A DNA stretch of 64,000 nucleotides from Sinobaca qinghaiensis (GCF_003610495.1 NZ_RAPK01000006.1:304769-368768), one strand, 5' to 3'. Shown: positions 43,545 to 53,247, numbered from the stretch's first letter. A program made the numbers and translations. Notes: a model not told the origin generated them from the sequence alone.

Positions 43545-43588
43545 AACAACCGTGTATTCCTTTTTAGAGGAATACACGGTTGTTTTTA
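43545..43588. terminator. Bidirectional terminator with 16-bp perfect stem
   Basis: AACAACCGTGTATTCC (43545-43560) pairs perfectly with GGAATACACGGTTGTT (43569-43584), with A tract before and T tract after. It separates the small membrane gene from the convergent osmoprotectant operon. Confidence 0.9.
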
Positions 43589-43706
43589 TATTGCCAGGAT
43601 GGTCATTTCTGCCGAAAGTTTCCGTCTGGTTCAGTTTCTATCTTTATTATCAGAGCATCATATAAGGGTTTCGTTTTTAAATAGACTTTTAGAACAGTCT
43701 TGTTTG

Positions 43707-44597
43707 TTACTCTTCTATTAGATTATTTTCCTGTAGAAAATCCTGAACGACGAGTTCGACGCTTTCTCCTTCAATATCAACCTGGTAATTGAGATCACGC
43801 ATGGTTTCGCTGTCGAGAATATCTTCCAGTGGTGCGAAGATTTCTTCGATTTCCGGATATTCTTCATAGACGTCCTCCGTCATGGAAACGGCGGCGCTGT
43901 AGGAAGGGAAAAATCCTTGATCGTCTTCGAGTACGCGGAAGCCGAAATCATCAATACGGGCATCGGTGGAAAACCCTACAGAAGCGTTCACTTCATTGTT
44001 GTTCAGGGCATTATAATAAAGGCCTGTTTCAAGCTCAGTGATGCTTCCTTCCAGGGAAAAATCATAAAACTCTTCCATGCCGGCCAGGCCATCCGCACGG
44101 TTGGCGAACTCGGCATCGGTAGCAAAGTTAATTTCCCCCGGATTTTCATTAATATAGGCAGCAAAATCGCTGATTGTTTCAATCCCCAGCTCTTCAGCTT
44201 CCTCCTCCTGCATCATGATCGCATACGTATTATTTGCCTCCGTCAGGTTCGTCCAGACAATGTCGTTTTCCGCATCGAGACGGTTTACTTCTGCAAAGGC
44301 TTCTTCGGAGTCGGCAATCGGCGGCTGGTCCAAATAAGTAACAAGCCCGGTGCCTACATAATCCCACGTAATATCAATCTGCTCGGTCTCGAGCGCCTGC
44401 CGAAGCGCCGTACTTCCCAACTCGGAAATTTCATCTACTTGAAAGCCGTTATCTTCTAATAAGAAAACCGACATTTTAGCGAGAATAGCCTGTTCGGTAA
44501 AGTTTTTGGCGCCAACCTTCACGGATTTTCCGCCTACTGAACAGGAAGAGAGCACAAGCACTAAGGCCAGCATACTAATTCCAATTAATCGTTTCAT
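43707..44597 (-). CDS. opuCC: Osmoprotectant ABC transporter, substrate-binding lipoprotein
   Basis: A 296-residue quaternary-amine-binding protein (OpuAC/OpuCC type). The signal peptide ends in lipobox LSSC. The mature protein opens VKVGAKNFTEQAILAKMSVF, a family hallmark, and contains TWDYVGTGL and an acidic surface. It captures glycine betaine, carnitine or choline outside the cell. It is the last gene of a four-gene operon read on the minus strand. Confidence 0.9.
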   Translation of the reverse strand: MKRLIGISMLALVLVLSSCSVGGKSVKVGAKNFTEQAILAKMSVFLLEDNGFQVDEISELGSTALRQALETEQIDITWDYVGTGLVTYLDQPPIADSEEAFAEVNRLDAENDIVWTNLTEANNTYAIMMQEEEAEELGIETISDFAAYINENPGEINFATDAEFANRADGLAGMEEFYDFSLEGSITELETGLYYNALNNNEVNASVGFSTDARIDDFGFRVLEDDQGFFPSYSAAVSMTEDVYEEYPEIEEIFAPLEDILDSETMRDLNYQVDIEGESVELVVQDFLQENNLIEE

Positions 44598-44608
44598 GAT
44601 TCAGCCTC

Positions 44609-45358
44609 CTATGCTTCATTTGCTTCCCGGGCCAGAATCAGCCCTTTAGGGGTAAGAACACGCTCCAGGTAGCGGAACAGCAGGTCCACAGCGATCGCTA
44701 GAAGCGTAACGGGCACGGCGCCTGAAATTAAATATGAATTATCAAACAGACGGATGCCGGTAAAAATCCATACCCCGAGGCCGCCGGCTCCAACAAGGTA
44801 GGCAAGAGCTGCCGTGCCGATGTTAATAACAAGCGCTGTACGGATTCCGGCAATGATGGACACGACCGCATTCGGAAGCTCCACTTTCCAGAGAATCTGC
44901 AGGTTTGTCAGACCCATGCCGCGCGCTGCATCCTTAGTGTTTTCATCAACGGAATCAAGGCCGGCAATCGTGTTCTGCAGAATAGGCAGAAGCGAGTATA
45001 CAAACAAAGCAAGAATCGCCGCCTCCACACCAATGCCGAGGACACCCATGGCGAGCGCCAGAACAGCGAGGCTTGGAATCGTCTGGCCAAGGTTGGCAAC
45101 CGTGACGATAAACCACTCGGTCCGGCGGAATGCCGGACGGGTAACGAAAATGCCCAGCGGCACGGCAATAAGTACAGCTGCAAACCCGGAAGCAAAAATA
45201 ATGAGAACATGCTCCCCAAGAAGTTCAAGAAAAAGACCGGGCTGTTCGTAAATCTGACGGAACATTCCCTGGGAGAATCCCCAGATGAAAAAAGCTGCAA
45301 TGGCCGTCCAAAGAAGAATTTTTACGACAAGGGCTGTCCGTTTATTAAACGTGTCCAT
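44609..45358 (-). CDS. Osmoprotectant ABC transporter permease
   Basis: A 249-residue membrane permease of the OpuC/ProW family. The EAA-like loop reads ARGMGLTNLQILWKVELPNA, and IAGIRTALVINIGTAALAYL follows. It has about five to six membrane segments. The start is 2 bp after the ATPase stop, with GGAGGGCTGAGG as ribosome site, so the genes are coupled. Confidence 0.9.
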   Translation of the reverse strand: MDTFNKRTALVVKILLWTAIAAFFIWGFSQGMFRQIYEQPGLFLELLGEHVLIIFASGFAAVLIAVPLGIFVTRPAFRRTEWFIVTVANLGQTIPSLAVLALAMGVLGIGVEAAILALFVYSLLPILQNTIAGLDSVDENTKDAARGMGLTNLQILWKVELPNAVVSIIAGIRTALVINIGTAALAYLVGAGGLGVWIFTGIRLFDNSYLISGAVPVTLLAIAVDLLFRYLERVLTPKGLILAREANEA

Positions 45359-45360
45359 CC

Positions 45361-46335
45361 TCAGCCCTCCTGTCCTTTAATTTCTTTATGAAGAAATTGT
45401 TCCAGCAGATCCATTGTCAGGCTGCCGTGATTATTGCCTTCATTGTCTTCAATAACAAGCTGGTCTGCTTCCTGGTTTAAAATCATGGATATGGCCACCC
45501 GGAGTGAGGTGTCTTCGTTAATTGTCCGGATGTCTTTGGATTCGAAGTTCGGCTTCAGCGTGAAAGCTTTGTACAGGTCTTTTACCGTATACAGGCTCAT
45601 ACTTTTCAGTACGCGGTCAGAGCCGACAAACTCATTGACGAATTCATTTTTCGGATGATTTAAAATTTCAGCGGGCGTATCATACTGCATCACTTCACCG
45701 TCCCGGAGAAGCACAATTTTATCTCCCATTTTGACAGCTTCATCAATATCATGACTAACAAATAGAATGGTCTTTTTCACTTCACGCTGAATCTGCAGAA
45801 ATTCCTCCTGAAGGCGGGCGCGGATAATCGGATCAAGGGCGCCGAATGGTTCATCCATCAGCATTACGGGCGGATCAGCCGCGAGAGCCCGGGCCACACC
45901 AATTCGCTGCTGCTGGCCGCCGGATAGTTCATGGGGAAATCGTTTTTTAAATTCATCCGGGTTCAGGCCGATAAGATCCATTAAGTAGTTAAAGCGGTCG
46001 CGCTTTTTCGCACGGTCCCAGCCGAGAAGCTGAGGAACGATCATCATGTTCTGCTCGATGGTCATGTTTGGAAACAGACCGTTGCTTTGAATAACGTAGC
46101 CGATTTTGCGGCGCATCTCGATTTTGTCGAGCGTCGTTACGTCTTCTCCGTTTAAAAGAATGGAGCCGCTCGAGATGGTTTCAAGCTGATTTACCATACG
46201 GAGAAGCGTAGTTTTTCCACAGCCGGAAGGACCGATTAGAATAACCATCTCTCCGTCTGGCACCGTTAAATCCACATTGTTGATTGCTTTTACGTCGCCT
46301 TCATACACTTTATTTACATTATCGAACTGTATCAT
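45361..46335 (-). CDS. opuCA: Osmoprotectant ABC transporter ATP-binding protein
   Basis: A 324-residue ABC ATPase. Walker A is GPSGCGKTT, the signature is [15 protein letters not shown], Walker B is [13 protein letters not shown] and the switch His is in FVSHDID. The C-terminal part after residue 245 is a shortened CBS-type region (about 75 residues, one CBS unit) instead of the tandem CBS pair of OpuCA from B. subtilis (about 380 residues). The tandem pair can sense ionic strength or nucleotides, so regulation may differ here. Confidence 0.9.
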   Translation of the reverse strand: MIQFDNVNKVYEGDVKAINNVDLTVPDGEMVILIGPSGCGKTTLLRMVNQLETISSGSILLNGEDVTTLDKIEMRRKIGYVIQSNGLFPNMTIEQNMMIVPQLLGWDRAKKRDRFNYLMDLIGLNPDEFKKRFPHELSGGQQQRIGVARALAADPPVMLMDEPFGALDPIIRARLQEEFLQIQREVKKTILFVSHDIDEAVKMGDKIVLLRDGEVMQYDTPAEILNHPKNEFVNEFVGSDRVLKSMSLYTVKDLYKAFTLKPNFESKDIRTINEDTSLRVAISMILNQEADQLVIEDNEGNNHGSLTMDLLEQFLHKEIKGQEG

Positions 46336-46350
46336 ATCGTCACCCTCTAA

Positions 46351-47001
46351 TTAGTTAGCGCCTTTCGGCGTCAGTTTCTTTTGAATCAGTTTTAAAATAA
46401 AATCAGCCAGTATGGCCACAACAGCGACAGAGATCGCTCCGGCCAGCACCATAGTAGTATTCGCGCGGACAATTCCCTGATAAATGACAACGCCGAGGCC
46501 GCCTGCACCAATAAACGCGGCGATGGCTCCGATTCCGATATTAAGTACGGTTGCTGTACGGACCCCCGCCATAATCAACGGCATGGCGTTCGGGATTTCG
46601 ACCTTCCACAACCGCTGCAGGGTCGTCATGCCGAGTCCGTTTGCTGCATCACGCAGCTGGGGGTCGACGTTTTGAATGCCTGTATACGTATTGCGGATGA
46701 TTGGAAGCTGGGAATAAAGCACAAGTGCAAGAAAGGCGGGAAGAAATCCAACCCCCTGATTAATAACGGACAGGACGGGAATCATGACGCCAAATAAAGC
46801 AATACTCGGGATAGTCATAAAAACGGAGGCGAGCTGCAGAATAGTACCGGCCAGATATTTGTTGGTCGTTAAATAAATGCCAATCGGTACCCCGATCAAA
46901 ATCGCGGTAATCGTAGCGAGACCGACAATTTCGAGATGGTCGAGCATGTAGCCCCAAAGAAATGGATAGTTTTTGACAAAATATTCGATCAATTCATTCA
47001 T
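46351..47001 (-). CDS. Osmoprotectant ABC transporter permease, first gene of operon
   Basis: A 216-residue membrane permease of the OpuC/ProW family with the EAA-like loop ANGLGMTTLQRLWKVEIPNA and VRTATVLNIGIGAIAAFIGAGG. It pairs with the permease at 44609. The ATG at 47001 is used; a GTG at 47004 is equally placed behind AAAGGAG. Confidence 0.88.
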   Translation of the reverse strand: MNELIEYFVKNYPFLWGYMLDHLEIVGLATITAILIGVPIGIYLTTNKYLAGTILQLASVFMTIPSIALFGVMIPVLSVINQGVGFLPAFLALVLYSQLPIIRNTYTGIQNVDPQLRDAANGLGMTTLQRLWKVEIPNAMPLIMAGVRTATVLNIGIGAIAAFIGAGGLGVVIYQGIVRANTTMVLAGAISVAVVAILADFILKLIQKKLTPKGAN

Positions 47002-47004
47002 CAC

Positions 47005-47317
47005 GTGTTCTCCTTTACTTAAAATAAAGCCTGTTCCTGCCGCATAGACAACATACAGACTTTTCTCGTTCCTGTATTTACCGGACCATTGTGAATAAAT
47101 TTATCATATCACTATAGTATTTTTAATACAAACCCTGTCACAGAGGGATATACCTATCTAATCGGTGATAGCTGCGTCTCACAACAACTAAACCGCTTAG
47201 AAGAGAAATCGGTATTATTTATAATGGCCTGTTTTATATCATCAAATAAAGTCCGCAGAAGCGGAGCTGTTTTCTTTTTGATAAACTAATAAAATAAATC
47301 AAAAAGGGGACACAGAT
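47005..47317 (-). promoter_or_regulatory. Intergenic region with probable opu promoter
   Basis: On the minus strand, TTGTAT (47131-47126), a 17-bp spacer and TATGAT (47108-47103) form a good sigma-A promoter about 100 bp before the opu operon. Near the other end, TCCGC-AGAA-GCGGA (47252-47265) forms a small hairpin before the PucR-type gene, with T-rich sequence after it. No gene is seen in this stretch. Confidence 0.55.
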
Positions 47318-49099
47318 ATGGAAACAGAGAAGCGGCTGATGAGCGTAATCAATGCAGTAAAAGTCTTGAACTCTACCAGAGATCTGCCGGAAGTGCTGCA
47401 TCAGCTGATTAAAGAAGTGCTGAACGTGATCGGCGGTGCCAACGCGGCCGTTCTGTTTTTGTATGAAAGTCGTTCGAATACGCTGTATGCCCAAAGTGCC
47501 ATCGGATTTGATATGGAGCAGCTCAGGCATGTCCGCCTCGCACCGGGGGAAGGAATGAGCGGAAAGACATTCGTGTCCCAAAAGGGAAATATTTTCTCTT
47601 CGCTCGATCATACAGTGGAAGGAATGAAAAATCTCACCGGCAATTCGGAACACTATTATGCCCGTTCCCTGGGGGAAATGGCTTATCCGGTGAGTGCGAT
47701 CTGCGTGCCGATTATGTCCGCGGAGGACAAATGCCTCGGTGTACTGACGGTCGATATATTTGAAAAAGACCGGCAGTTTGATCAATCAGATCTGCAGCTG
47801 CTTGAAACCTTTGCCGGCCAGGCTTCCATCGCTGTTGAAAATGCACGGCTTTTTTCACAGAATAAACGGACAAAACTTGTTCATGAAGAGCTCTCCAAAG
47901 TCTCTTTGGCCAAAGGAGGGCTCAGTGATATTACGAAAGCGCTGGCGGGGCTCATTCAGGAGAAAGTCGTGGTGTTTAATGAACGGACCGACGTGCTGGC
48001 GGTGTCGGATAAAGACGCGGCAGAAAAAGGGGAAGCTCTTAAAATAGAAGCCGGGCCGCTGTTAAAATATGCGATCAGCAGAAAAAGTACTTCTACGAAC
48101 GAGGCGCTGCTGAACGGTGATCCCTATCTGACGTATTTTCTGCCTATACAGGCGGACGGACTTGTTCTCGGCCTGCTTGCTATTATTGTAGAAAAGGAGA
48201 CGGTGTTTGACCCGCTCGATCAGTTTGCTATTGAACAGGCGATTACGATATTTGCGATGGAAATGAACCGCCGGGATCGTTTTCTTGCAGAAGACTTCCA
48301 TTATTCCGGGGCCGTGCTCGAACAGCTGATTCACGCGCCTTACAATGAGCTTTCCTCCGACGCCCTGACGCGGCTGAATTTCCCGGAGCATGACCGCCAT
48401 CATTACGCTGTAGTGCATCTGTATGTCAGAGACCCGCTGCTTCCTTTTCAGGAAGTAGGAGAAAAGAAAAAGCAGCTCATGCGCGTTATTTATAGAGAAA
48501 TGGAAAGCTTTCCGTTTAAAACGCTCGTGTATGAACGAAATATGGAAGTAACATTTATGTTCACCGTATCCTCCTCTTCTTCGGAACAAAGCGTTTTTGA
48601 TACGCTGGAGCCGCTGTTTACTTCAATTATCCATTACGGCGGACAGGAGTGTGAGCTGAAAAGCCTCGCCGGCTTCGGACAAGTGGTGGATAAACTGCAG
48701 AATGTTCATTTATCCTATCAAGACGCCAAACGCTGCGTGCAGTATCTGCAGACAGGAGAAGGAAGCCGGGCTCTTATGACATACCGGCAGCTTGGGCCGT
48801 ACCGTTTGTTTTTAAAAATGGAGCGGGGGGAGCTTCAGGATTACGCTGATGAAGTACTCGGACGGGTAGCCGCACACGACAGAAAACACGAAACCGAGCT
48901 TCTGAAAACGCTCAAAGTGTATGTGGAATCCAATCAAAATATGGCGGCTAGTGCGAAGAAGCTGTATGTGCATGTGAATACCATTAAGTACCGCCTGCAT
49001 TCGATATATCAGCTGCTGCAGACGGATAAGCTGGACGGCCGGGAGCTGTTTGAGCTGCAGCTGGGGCTTCATATTCTTGAATACTTGAATACAAAATAA
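47318..49099 (+). CDS. GAF-domain PucR/CdaR-type transcriptional regulator
   Basis: A 593-residue regulator. Residues about 1-170 form a GAF sensor domain (VLNVIGGANAAVLFLYES, then CLGVLTVDIF). The middle region (about 170-500) has the GGDEF-like fold typical of CdaR/PucR proteins. The C-terminal PucR-type helix-turn-helix lies at about 535-590 (NMAASAKKLYVHVNTIKYRL). Members of this group activate purine, amino-acid or sugar-acid catabolic genes. It precedes a transporter and two hydrolase genes on the same strand and probably controls them. The ligand is unknown. Confidence 0.85.
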   Translation: METEKRLMSVINAVKVLNSTRDLPEVLHQLIKEVLNVIGGANAAVLFLYESRSNTLYAQSAIGFDMEQLRHVRLAPGEGMSGKTFVSQKGNIFSSLDHTVEGMKNLTGNSEHYYARSLGEMAYPVSAICVPIMSAEDKCLGVLTVDIFEKDRQFDQSDLQLLETFAGQASIAVENARLFSQNKRTKLVHEELSKVSLAKGGLSDITKALAGLIQEKVVVFNERTDVLAVSDKDAAEKGEALKIEAGPLLKYAISRKSTSTNEALLNGDPYLTYFLPIQADGLVLGLLAIIVEKETVFDPLDQFAIEQAITIFAMEMNRRDRFLAEDFHYSGAVLEQLIHAPYNELSSDALTRLNFPEHDRHHYAVVHLYVRDPLLPFQEVGEKKKQLMRVIYREMESFPFKTLVYERNMEVTFMFTVSSSSSEQSVFDTLEPLFTSIIHYGGQECELKSLAGFGQVVDKLQNVHLSYQDAKRCVQYLQTGEGSRALMTYRQLGPYRLFLKMERGELQDYADEVLGRVAAHDRKHETELLKTLKVYVESNQNMAASAKKLYVHVNTIKYRLHSIYQLLQTDKLDGRELFELQLGLHILEYLNTK

Positions 49100-49106
49100 C
49101 TAGTTG

Positions 49107-49150
49107 GAGGTAATCGACAAACAATCACCCAAATGTTTGTTGGTTACCTC
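49107..49150. promoter_or_regulatory. Nested inverted repeat before the transporter gene
   Basis: Outer arms GAGGTAA (49107-49113) and TTACCTC (49144-49150) enclose inner arms ACAAACA (49117-49123) and TGTTTGT (49134-49140). It could be a hairpin in the mRNA ending the regulator gene, or a regulator operator. The T tract after it is poor. Confidence 0.45.
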
Positions 49151-49215
49151 TATTTAATATTTGTTTGAATTATCTTATAGTTTTAACATTCAGACTTATT
49201 AAGGGAGGAATCGAC

Positions 49216-50394
49216 ATGGAGCCAATTTTTATAGCAGTCATCTTAGTCGCCATTATTGCTCTGGGAGAAGTGCTTTCTTTATCTTCCCGAGCGAAAATTC
49301 CCACGCTTCTTGTGGTGGTCGCTTCTGTTTTTATTCTGCTTCAGACAGGTATCCTGCCGGAATCATACATAGAGGCATCGAATCTGGTAGCGTTCGGCGG
49401 TATGCTCGTGCCTGTTCTTATCGTTCATTTAGGCACGATGATTCCCCTGGCCGTCATTATTAAACAGTACAAGGCTGTATCGATCACGCTGATCGGTCTT
49501 ATTATATCAGTGGCGGCGATGCTTGCCATTATTACGCCGCTGTTTGGATATGGCACGGCAGTAGCTGGAGCCGGACCGCTGACAGGCGGTATTATTGCTT
49601 ATATTGTTACATCGGAAGGACTGGCAGAAGCGGGACTTATTACGCTGGCTGCTATACCGGTTGTTGTGTTTACACTGCAAAATCTGGTCGGTATGCCGCT
49701 GACGTCGATTCTGCTGAGTAAATACGCCCATACCATCCGGGAGGACATTTATAATGAAGAGTATATGACAGAAGGAGACGAAGCTCTGAAGGAAAGCGCC
49801 CTTTCCACAGATGAGCCGAAAAAAATGCTGTTTCCGGAGAAGTATATGAAAAGCAATTTCTTCCTGTTGTTTCTGCTGTTTATCGGTGGAGCCCTGGCTG
49901 TTTGCCTGGACGGTTTAACCGGAGTCAATAACAGTATTTGGGCCCTTGCCATAGGTATTACGGGAGCGGCTCTTCGTTTTTATCCGGAGCGTACGATGGA
50001 TAAAGCAAACAGTTCAGGAATTACGATGGTTGCGTTAATTGTCGTCGTCGTGAACTCGCTTGTCGGGGTCACGTGGGATCAGGTCGTTTCGTCTCTGCTG
50101 CCGGTTTTCTGCATCATCCTGATCGGTACAACCGGTCTGGTGCTGGGGGCTGTAATCGGCGGTAAATTGTTTAAGTGGAAGCCGACCAAGTCGATTCCTG
50201 TTGTCCTGACGGCTCTTTATGGATTTCCGGGTGATTATTTAATTGTAGAAGAAGTCAGCCGCAGTGTCGGACGCAATGAGGCGGAGCAGAAGCGGATCAT
50301 GAGCGAGCTCGTCGCCCCGATGCTTATTGGAGGATTTACCTCTGTAACAGTAGGTTCTATCGTTATTGCAAGTATTCTTATTCAGACGATATAA
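49216..50394 (+). CDS. Unrecognised polytopic membrane protein, probable transporter
   Basis: A 392-residue protein with about ten hydrophobic segments and one longer charged loop (about residues 175-215, acidic). I could not place it in a family with confidence. Its overall hydropathy, GxxxP/GG-rich segments (PLTGGIIAYIVTSEGLAEAG) and paired halves are those of secondary transporters such as GltS-like carriers. The ATG at 49216 follows AAGGGAGG. It sits between the PucR-type regulator and two amide/ring hydrolases, so it may import their substrate. Confidence 0.6.
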   Translation: MEPIFIAVILVAIIALGEVLSLSSRAKIPTLLVVVASVFILLQTGILPESYIEASNLVAFGGMLVPVLIVHLGTMIPLAVIIKQYKAVSITLIGLIISVAAMLAIITPLFGYGTAVAGAGPLTGGIIAYIVTSEGLAEAGLITLAAIPVVVFTLQNLVGMPLTSILLSKYAHTIREDIYNEEYMTEGDEALKESALSTDEPKKMLFPEKYMKSNFFLLFLLFIGGALAVCLDGLTGVNNSIWALAIGITGAALRFYPERTMDKANSSGITMVALIVVVVNSLVGVTWDQVVSSLLPVFCIILIGTTGLVLGAVIGGKLFKWKPTKSIPVVLTALYGFPGDYLIVEEVSRSVGRNEAEQKRIMSELVAPMLIGGFTSVTVGSIVIASILIQTI

Positions 50395-50409
50395 AGGAGT
50401 GGATCTGAC

Positions 50410-51642
50410 ATGAGCTTTACTATTATTAAAAATGGAACGCTGATCGATGGGACAGGGACTGCCCCTATCGAGAATATTTCGGTGTTGATTAAAGATAACC
50501 GTATCGAAAAAATAGGCACAGACTTACAGGTACCGGAAGATGCCGAAGTTATTGATGCAGGCGGTAAGTATATTCTTCCCGGCCTGATTGATACCCATGT
50601 GCATATGGCCCTGCAGATTAAAAACGTCCAGGATTCGATTTTAACTCCATTTTCCTACCGTTTTTATGAAAGCATCCATTATTTAAAACGCACGCTCAAC
50701 ACAGGCATTACCTCCGTCCGTGATGCAGGTTTTGCAGACGTAGGGATGAAAAAGGCCGTTGAGGGCGGTCTTGTAGAAGGACCGCGCATGCAGGTGAGCA
50801 TCAATCCGCTCACTATTACCGGCGGACACGGCGACAATTGGAACCATTCCGGCGTGGATACGACGCCGCAGACATATCCCGGTATGCCAAATGGCATTTG
50901 TGATGGAAAAGAAGAAGTACGCAAAACGGTCCGGGAAATGCTTCGCGCCGGAGCGGACGTTATTAAAGTGCACGCCACCGGGGGTGTGACGAGTCCGACC
51001 GATCATCCGGAATTCACGCAGTTTTCCCGCGAAGAGCTGGAGGTAATGGTAGAGGAAGCTAAGTTCCGCAAAGGAGTCAAAGTGATGGCCCACGCCCAGG
51101 GGGCGGAAGGAATTAAAAATGCGATCCGGGCCGGAATCTATTCGATTGAGCACGGCATTTATATTGATGATGAAGTCATCGAGCTGATGCTCGAGAACGG
51201 TACGTTCCTTGTGCCGACGCTGCTTGCGCCGCTGTCGGTTCTAGAAGCGGGGGAAACCGATGATTCCATGGCCCCTTATGCGGTGGAAAAATCAAAGCAG
51301 GTGTTCGAAACCCACAAAGCAAGTATCGCCAAAGCCTATAAAGCAGGCGTCAAAATTGCGATGGGAACGGATGCCGGGGTTATGGCGCATGGAACAAATC
51401 TGCGTGAGCTCGGGCTTATGTGCGATATCGGCATGACAGAAATGGAAGCTGTTGTGGCTACTACAAAGACCGCGGCCGAATGTCTTGGCTGGGAAAAAGA
51501 GCTGGGTACGATAGAAACGGGCAAGATTGCGGATGTGATTCTCAGCAGAACGAACCCGCTCGAGAATATCCGCTCGCTGGAACAAAGCGAAACGATCTGC
51601 TTTGTAATGAAAGACGGAAAGATTTACAAAAACCAAAAGTAG
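50410..51642 (+). CDS. Amidohydrolase-superfamily metallohydrolase
   Basis: A 410-residue metal-dependent hydrolase. The first metal site is GLIDTHVHM, and the later ligands lie in KVHATGGVTSP, VMAHAQG, IEHGIYIDD and GTDAGVM. It resembles imidazolonepropionase-like and Xaa-Pro-dipeptidase-like amidohydrolases often found near amino-acid catabolic genes. It probably opens a cyclic amide or cleaves an N-acyl bond, and the product could feed the M20 enzyme encoded next. ATG at 50410 follows AAAGGAGTGG. Confidence 0.82.
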   Translation: MSFTIIKNGTLIDGTGTAPIENISVLIKDNRIEKIGTDLQVPEDAEVIDAGGKYILPGLIDTHVHMALQIKNVQDSILTPFSYRFYESIHYLKRTLNTGITSVRDAGFADVGMKKAVEGGLVEGPRMQVSINPLTITGGHGDNWNHSGVDTTPQTYPGMPNGICDGKEEVRKTVREMLRAGADVIKVHATGGVTSPTDHPEFTQFSREELEVMVEEAKFRKGVKVMAHAQGAEGIKNAIRAGIYSIEHGIYIDDEVIELMLENGTFLVPTLLAPLSVLEAGETDDSMAPYAVEKSKQVFETHKASIAKAYKAGVKIAMGTDAGVMAHGTNLRELGLMCDIGMTEMEAVVATTKTAAECLGWEKELGTIETGKIADVILSRTNPLENIRSLEQSETICFVMKDGKIYKNQK

Positions 51643-51653
51643 CAGGTGAGCAC

Positions 51654-52952
51654 ATGCAGACAGATAACTGGGATTTATATAAAAAACTGCTCAACGACTA
51701 CAGCATGGAATATTCCTACGATGGCATCAGCGGAGAAAGGCTGGCCTCCCGTCTGCACGCTCTTTCTGAAATCGGGCTGACCGAAAGCGGGGGCAGCCGG
51801 CGCCTCGGCTTTTCCAAAGAGGAAAGGCAGGCAAAGGACCTGGTGATCAGCTGGATGAAAAAAGCAGATCTTGCTGTGTCGGAGGACAGTGCCGGTAATG
51901 TATTCGGACGTCTGGAAGGCAGGGAGCCTGACCTTCCCGCGCTTTTGAGCGGATCTCACGTAGACAGCGTTCCGGAGGGCGGGCACTTTGACGGGCCGCT
52001 CGGCGTCCTGTCGGCGCTCGAGGTGGCAGAGGCATGGAAAGAGATGGGATATCAGCCAAAACGAAGCTATGAAGTGGTGATTTTTACAGATGAAGAAGGA
52101 GCACGTTTTAATAATGGTTTAACCGGAAGCCGGGCCATGACCGGCGAAATTGATCCATCTATTCAAAGCGGGCTTACCGATCAGGAAGGAAGAGAGTTTG
52201 CGGAGGTTCTGGCAGATACAGGTCTGACGGAGGAAGGTTTTTATAAGGCAGAACGAAACCTTTCCGAAATTGCGGCTTTTGTAGAAGTGCATATTGAACA
52301 AGGCGTCCGCCTGGAGCAGGAAAATCTTCCTGTCGGAATTGTCTCCGGGATCGCCGGGCCGAGCTGGCTGGAAGTTGTCTTTACGGGAAGTGCCGGGCAT
52401 GCTGGTAATACCCCCATGGGGGAGCGCCGGGATGCTCTTGTCGCTGCCGGCGAATTTGTGAGGAATGTGCCGGATATACCGGTCAGCGTAAGCGGCACGG
52501 CGGTAGCCACAGTAGGGAAACTGAAGGTATTTCCAAACGGAGCGAACGTCATACCAGGCCGGGTGGAGATGGTTGTTGATATCCGTGACATTGAGGAGGA
52601 AACAAGAGACGAAGTCGTCCGGCGCATCATGAAGGCAGCTGAGAAAGCGGCAGCTCTTTATAATATTGAATGCACGCAGCAGCAGACGTTAAAGGTGAAG
52701 CCGGTGCCGATTGCCGAAAATTTAAAATATCTGCTGCGAGGAGCGTTGGAATCGCGCCGGCTGCGGCCGGTGGAAATGCCAAGCGGAGCCGGGCATGATG
52801 CTATGATCGTCGGGCATCATCTGCCTGCGGCCATGCTGTTTGTCCGAAGCAAAGACGGCATCAGCCACAATCCGGCGGAATGGACTTCGTTAAACGACGG
52901 GGTACAGGGCGTGCATGTATTGAAAAAGTATATCGAATCGATGGATCAATAA
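51654..52952 (+). CDS. M20-family amidase, N-carbamoyl-L-amino-acid hydrolase/allantoate amidohydrolase type
   Basis: A 432-residue zinc hydrolase. Metal ligands are visible in GSHVDSVPEGGHFDGPLGVL, FTDEEGARF and VEVHIEQG, and the C-terminal His in ISHNPAEWT. Family members remove carbamoyl groups from N-carbamoyl amino acids or ureidoacids, releasing CO2 and ammonia. The ATG at 51654 (AGCAGGTGAG upstream) is used; the frame is open much further upstream but overlaps the previous gene. It closes the PucR-type operon. Confidence 0.88.
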   Translation: MQTDNWDLYKKLLNDYSMEYSYDGISGERLASRLHALSEIGLTESGGSRRLGFSKEERQAKDLVISWMKKADLAVSEDSAGNVFGRLEGREPDLPALLSGSHVDSVPEGGHFDGPLGVLSALEVAEAWKEMGYQPKRSYEVVIFTDEEGARFNNGLTGSRAMTGEIDPSIQSGLTDQEGREFAEVLADTGLTEEGFYKAERNLSEIAAFVEVHIEQGVRLEQENLPVGIVSGIAGPSWLEVVFTGSAGHAGNTPMGERRDALVAAGEFVRNVPDIPVSVSGTAVATVGKLKVFPNGANVIPGRVEMVVDIRDIEEETRDEVVRRIMKAAEKAAALYNIECTQQQTLKVKPVPIAENLKYLLRGALESRRLRPVEMPSGAGHDAMIVGHHLPAAMLFVRSKDGISHNPAEWTSLNDGVQGVHVLKKYIESMDQ

Positions 52953-52988
52953 AAAAACTCCGCAGCCTTTTTGGGCCGCGGAGTTTTT
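52951..52988. terminator. Bidirectional terminator
   Basis: AAAAACTCCGC (near 52953-52963) pairs with GCGGAGTTTTT (52978-52988). It serves the hydrolase operon and, on the other strand, the DUF896 gene. Confidence 0.85.
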
Positions 52989-53016
52989 AAAACAGATGAG
53001 AATACTATTTTATTTC

Positions 53017-53247
53017 TTAATGGTATAGTTTAGTCACGCCTTGGGCTTCTCTTAGTTTATCGGGTGTAACGTCATTTCCAAGCGGATCTTTCACCGTTGT
53101 CTGAAGCAGGGTTGCATCGCAGGCGCCCCGGACGGCCTGAAGGTACTCTTCACGAAGCTGCCTCTGCTCGGCTTTTTCTTCCGCGCTGAGTCCCGTCCTT
53201 TTGGATTTGTTGGCTAGTTCGTTAATTCTCGGTAAAACAGCAATCAT
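53017..53247 (-). CDS. ynzC: DUF896 (YnzC-type) small protein
   Basis: A 76-residue protein of the UPF0291/DUF896 family. It has the typical helical-hairpin N-terminus LPRINELANKSKRTGLSAEE and the conserved PLGNDVTPDKLREAQ. Function is unknown in the family. In B. subtilis ynzC lies in the LexA-regulated yneA region, but here it is alone. The start follows AGGAAGGGG. Confidence 0.88.
   Translation of the reverse strand: MIAVLPRINELANKSKRTGLSAEEKAEQRQLREEYLQAVRGACDATLLQTTVKDPLGNDVTPDKLREAQGVTKLYH

Noticed and set aside
47234..47785. 183-codon minus-strand frame at the start of the PucR-type gene
   Set aside because: Overlaps the GAF domain coding region on the other strand, with no ribosome site or family pattern.
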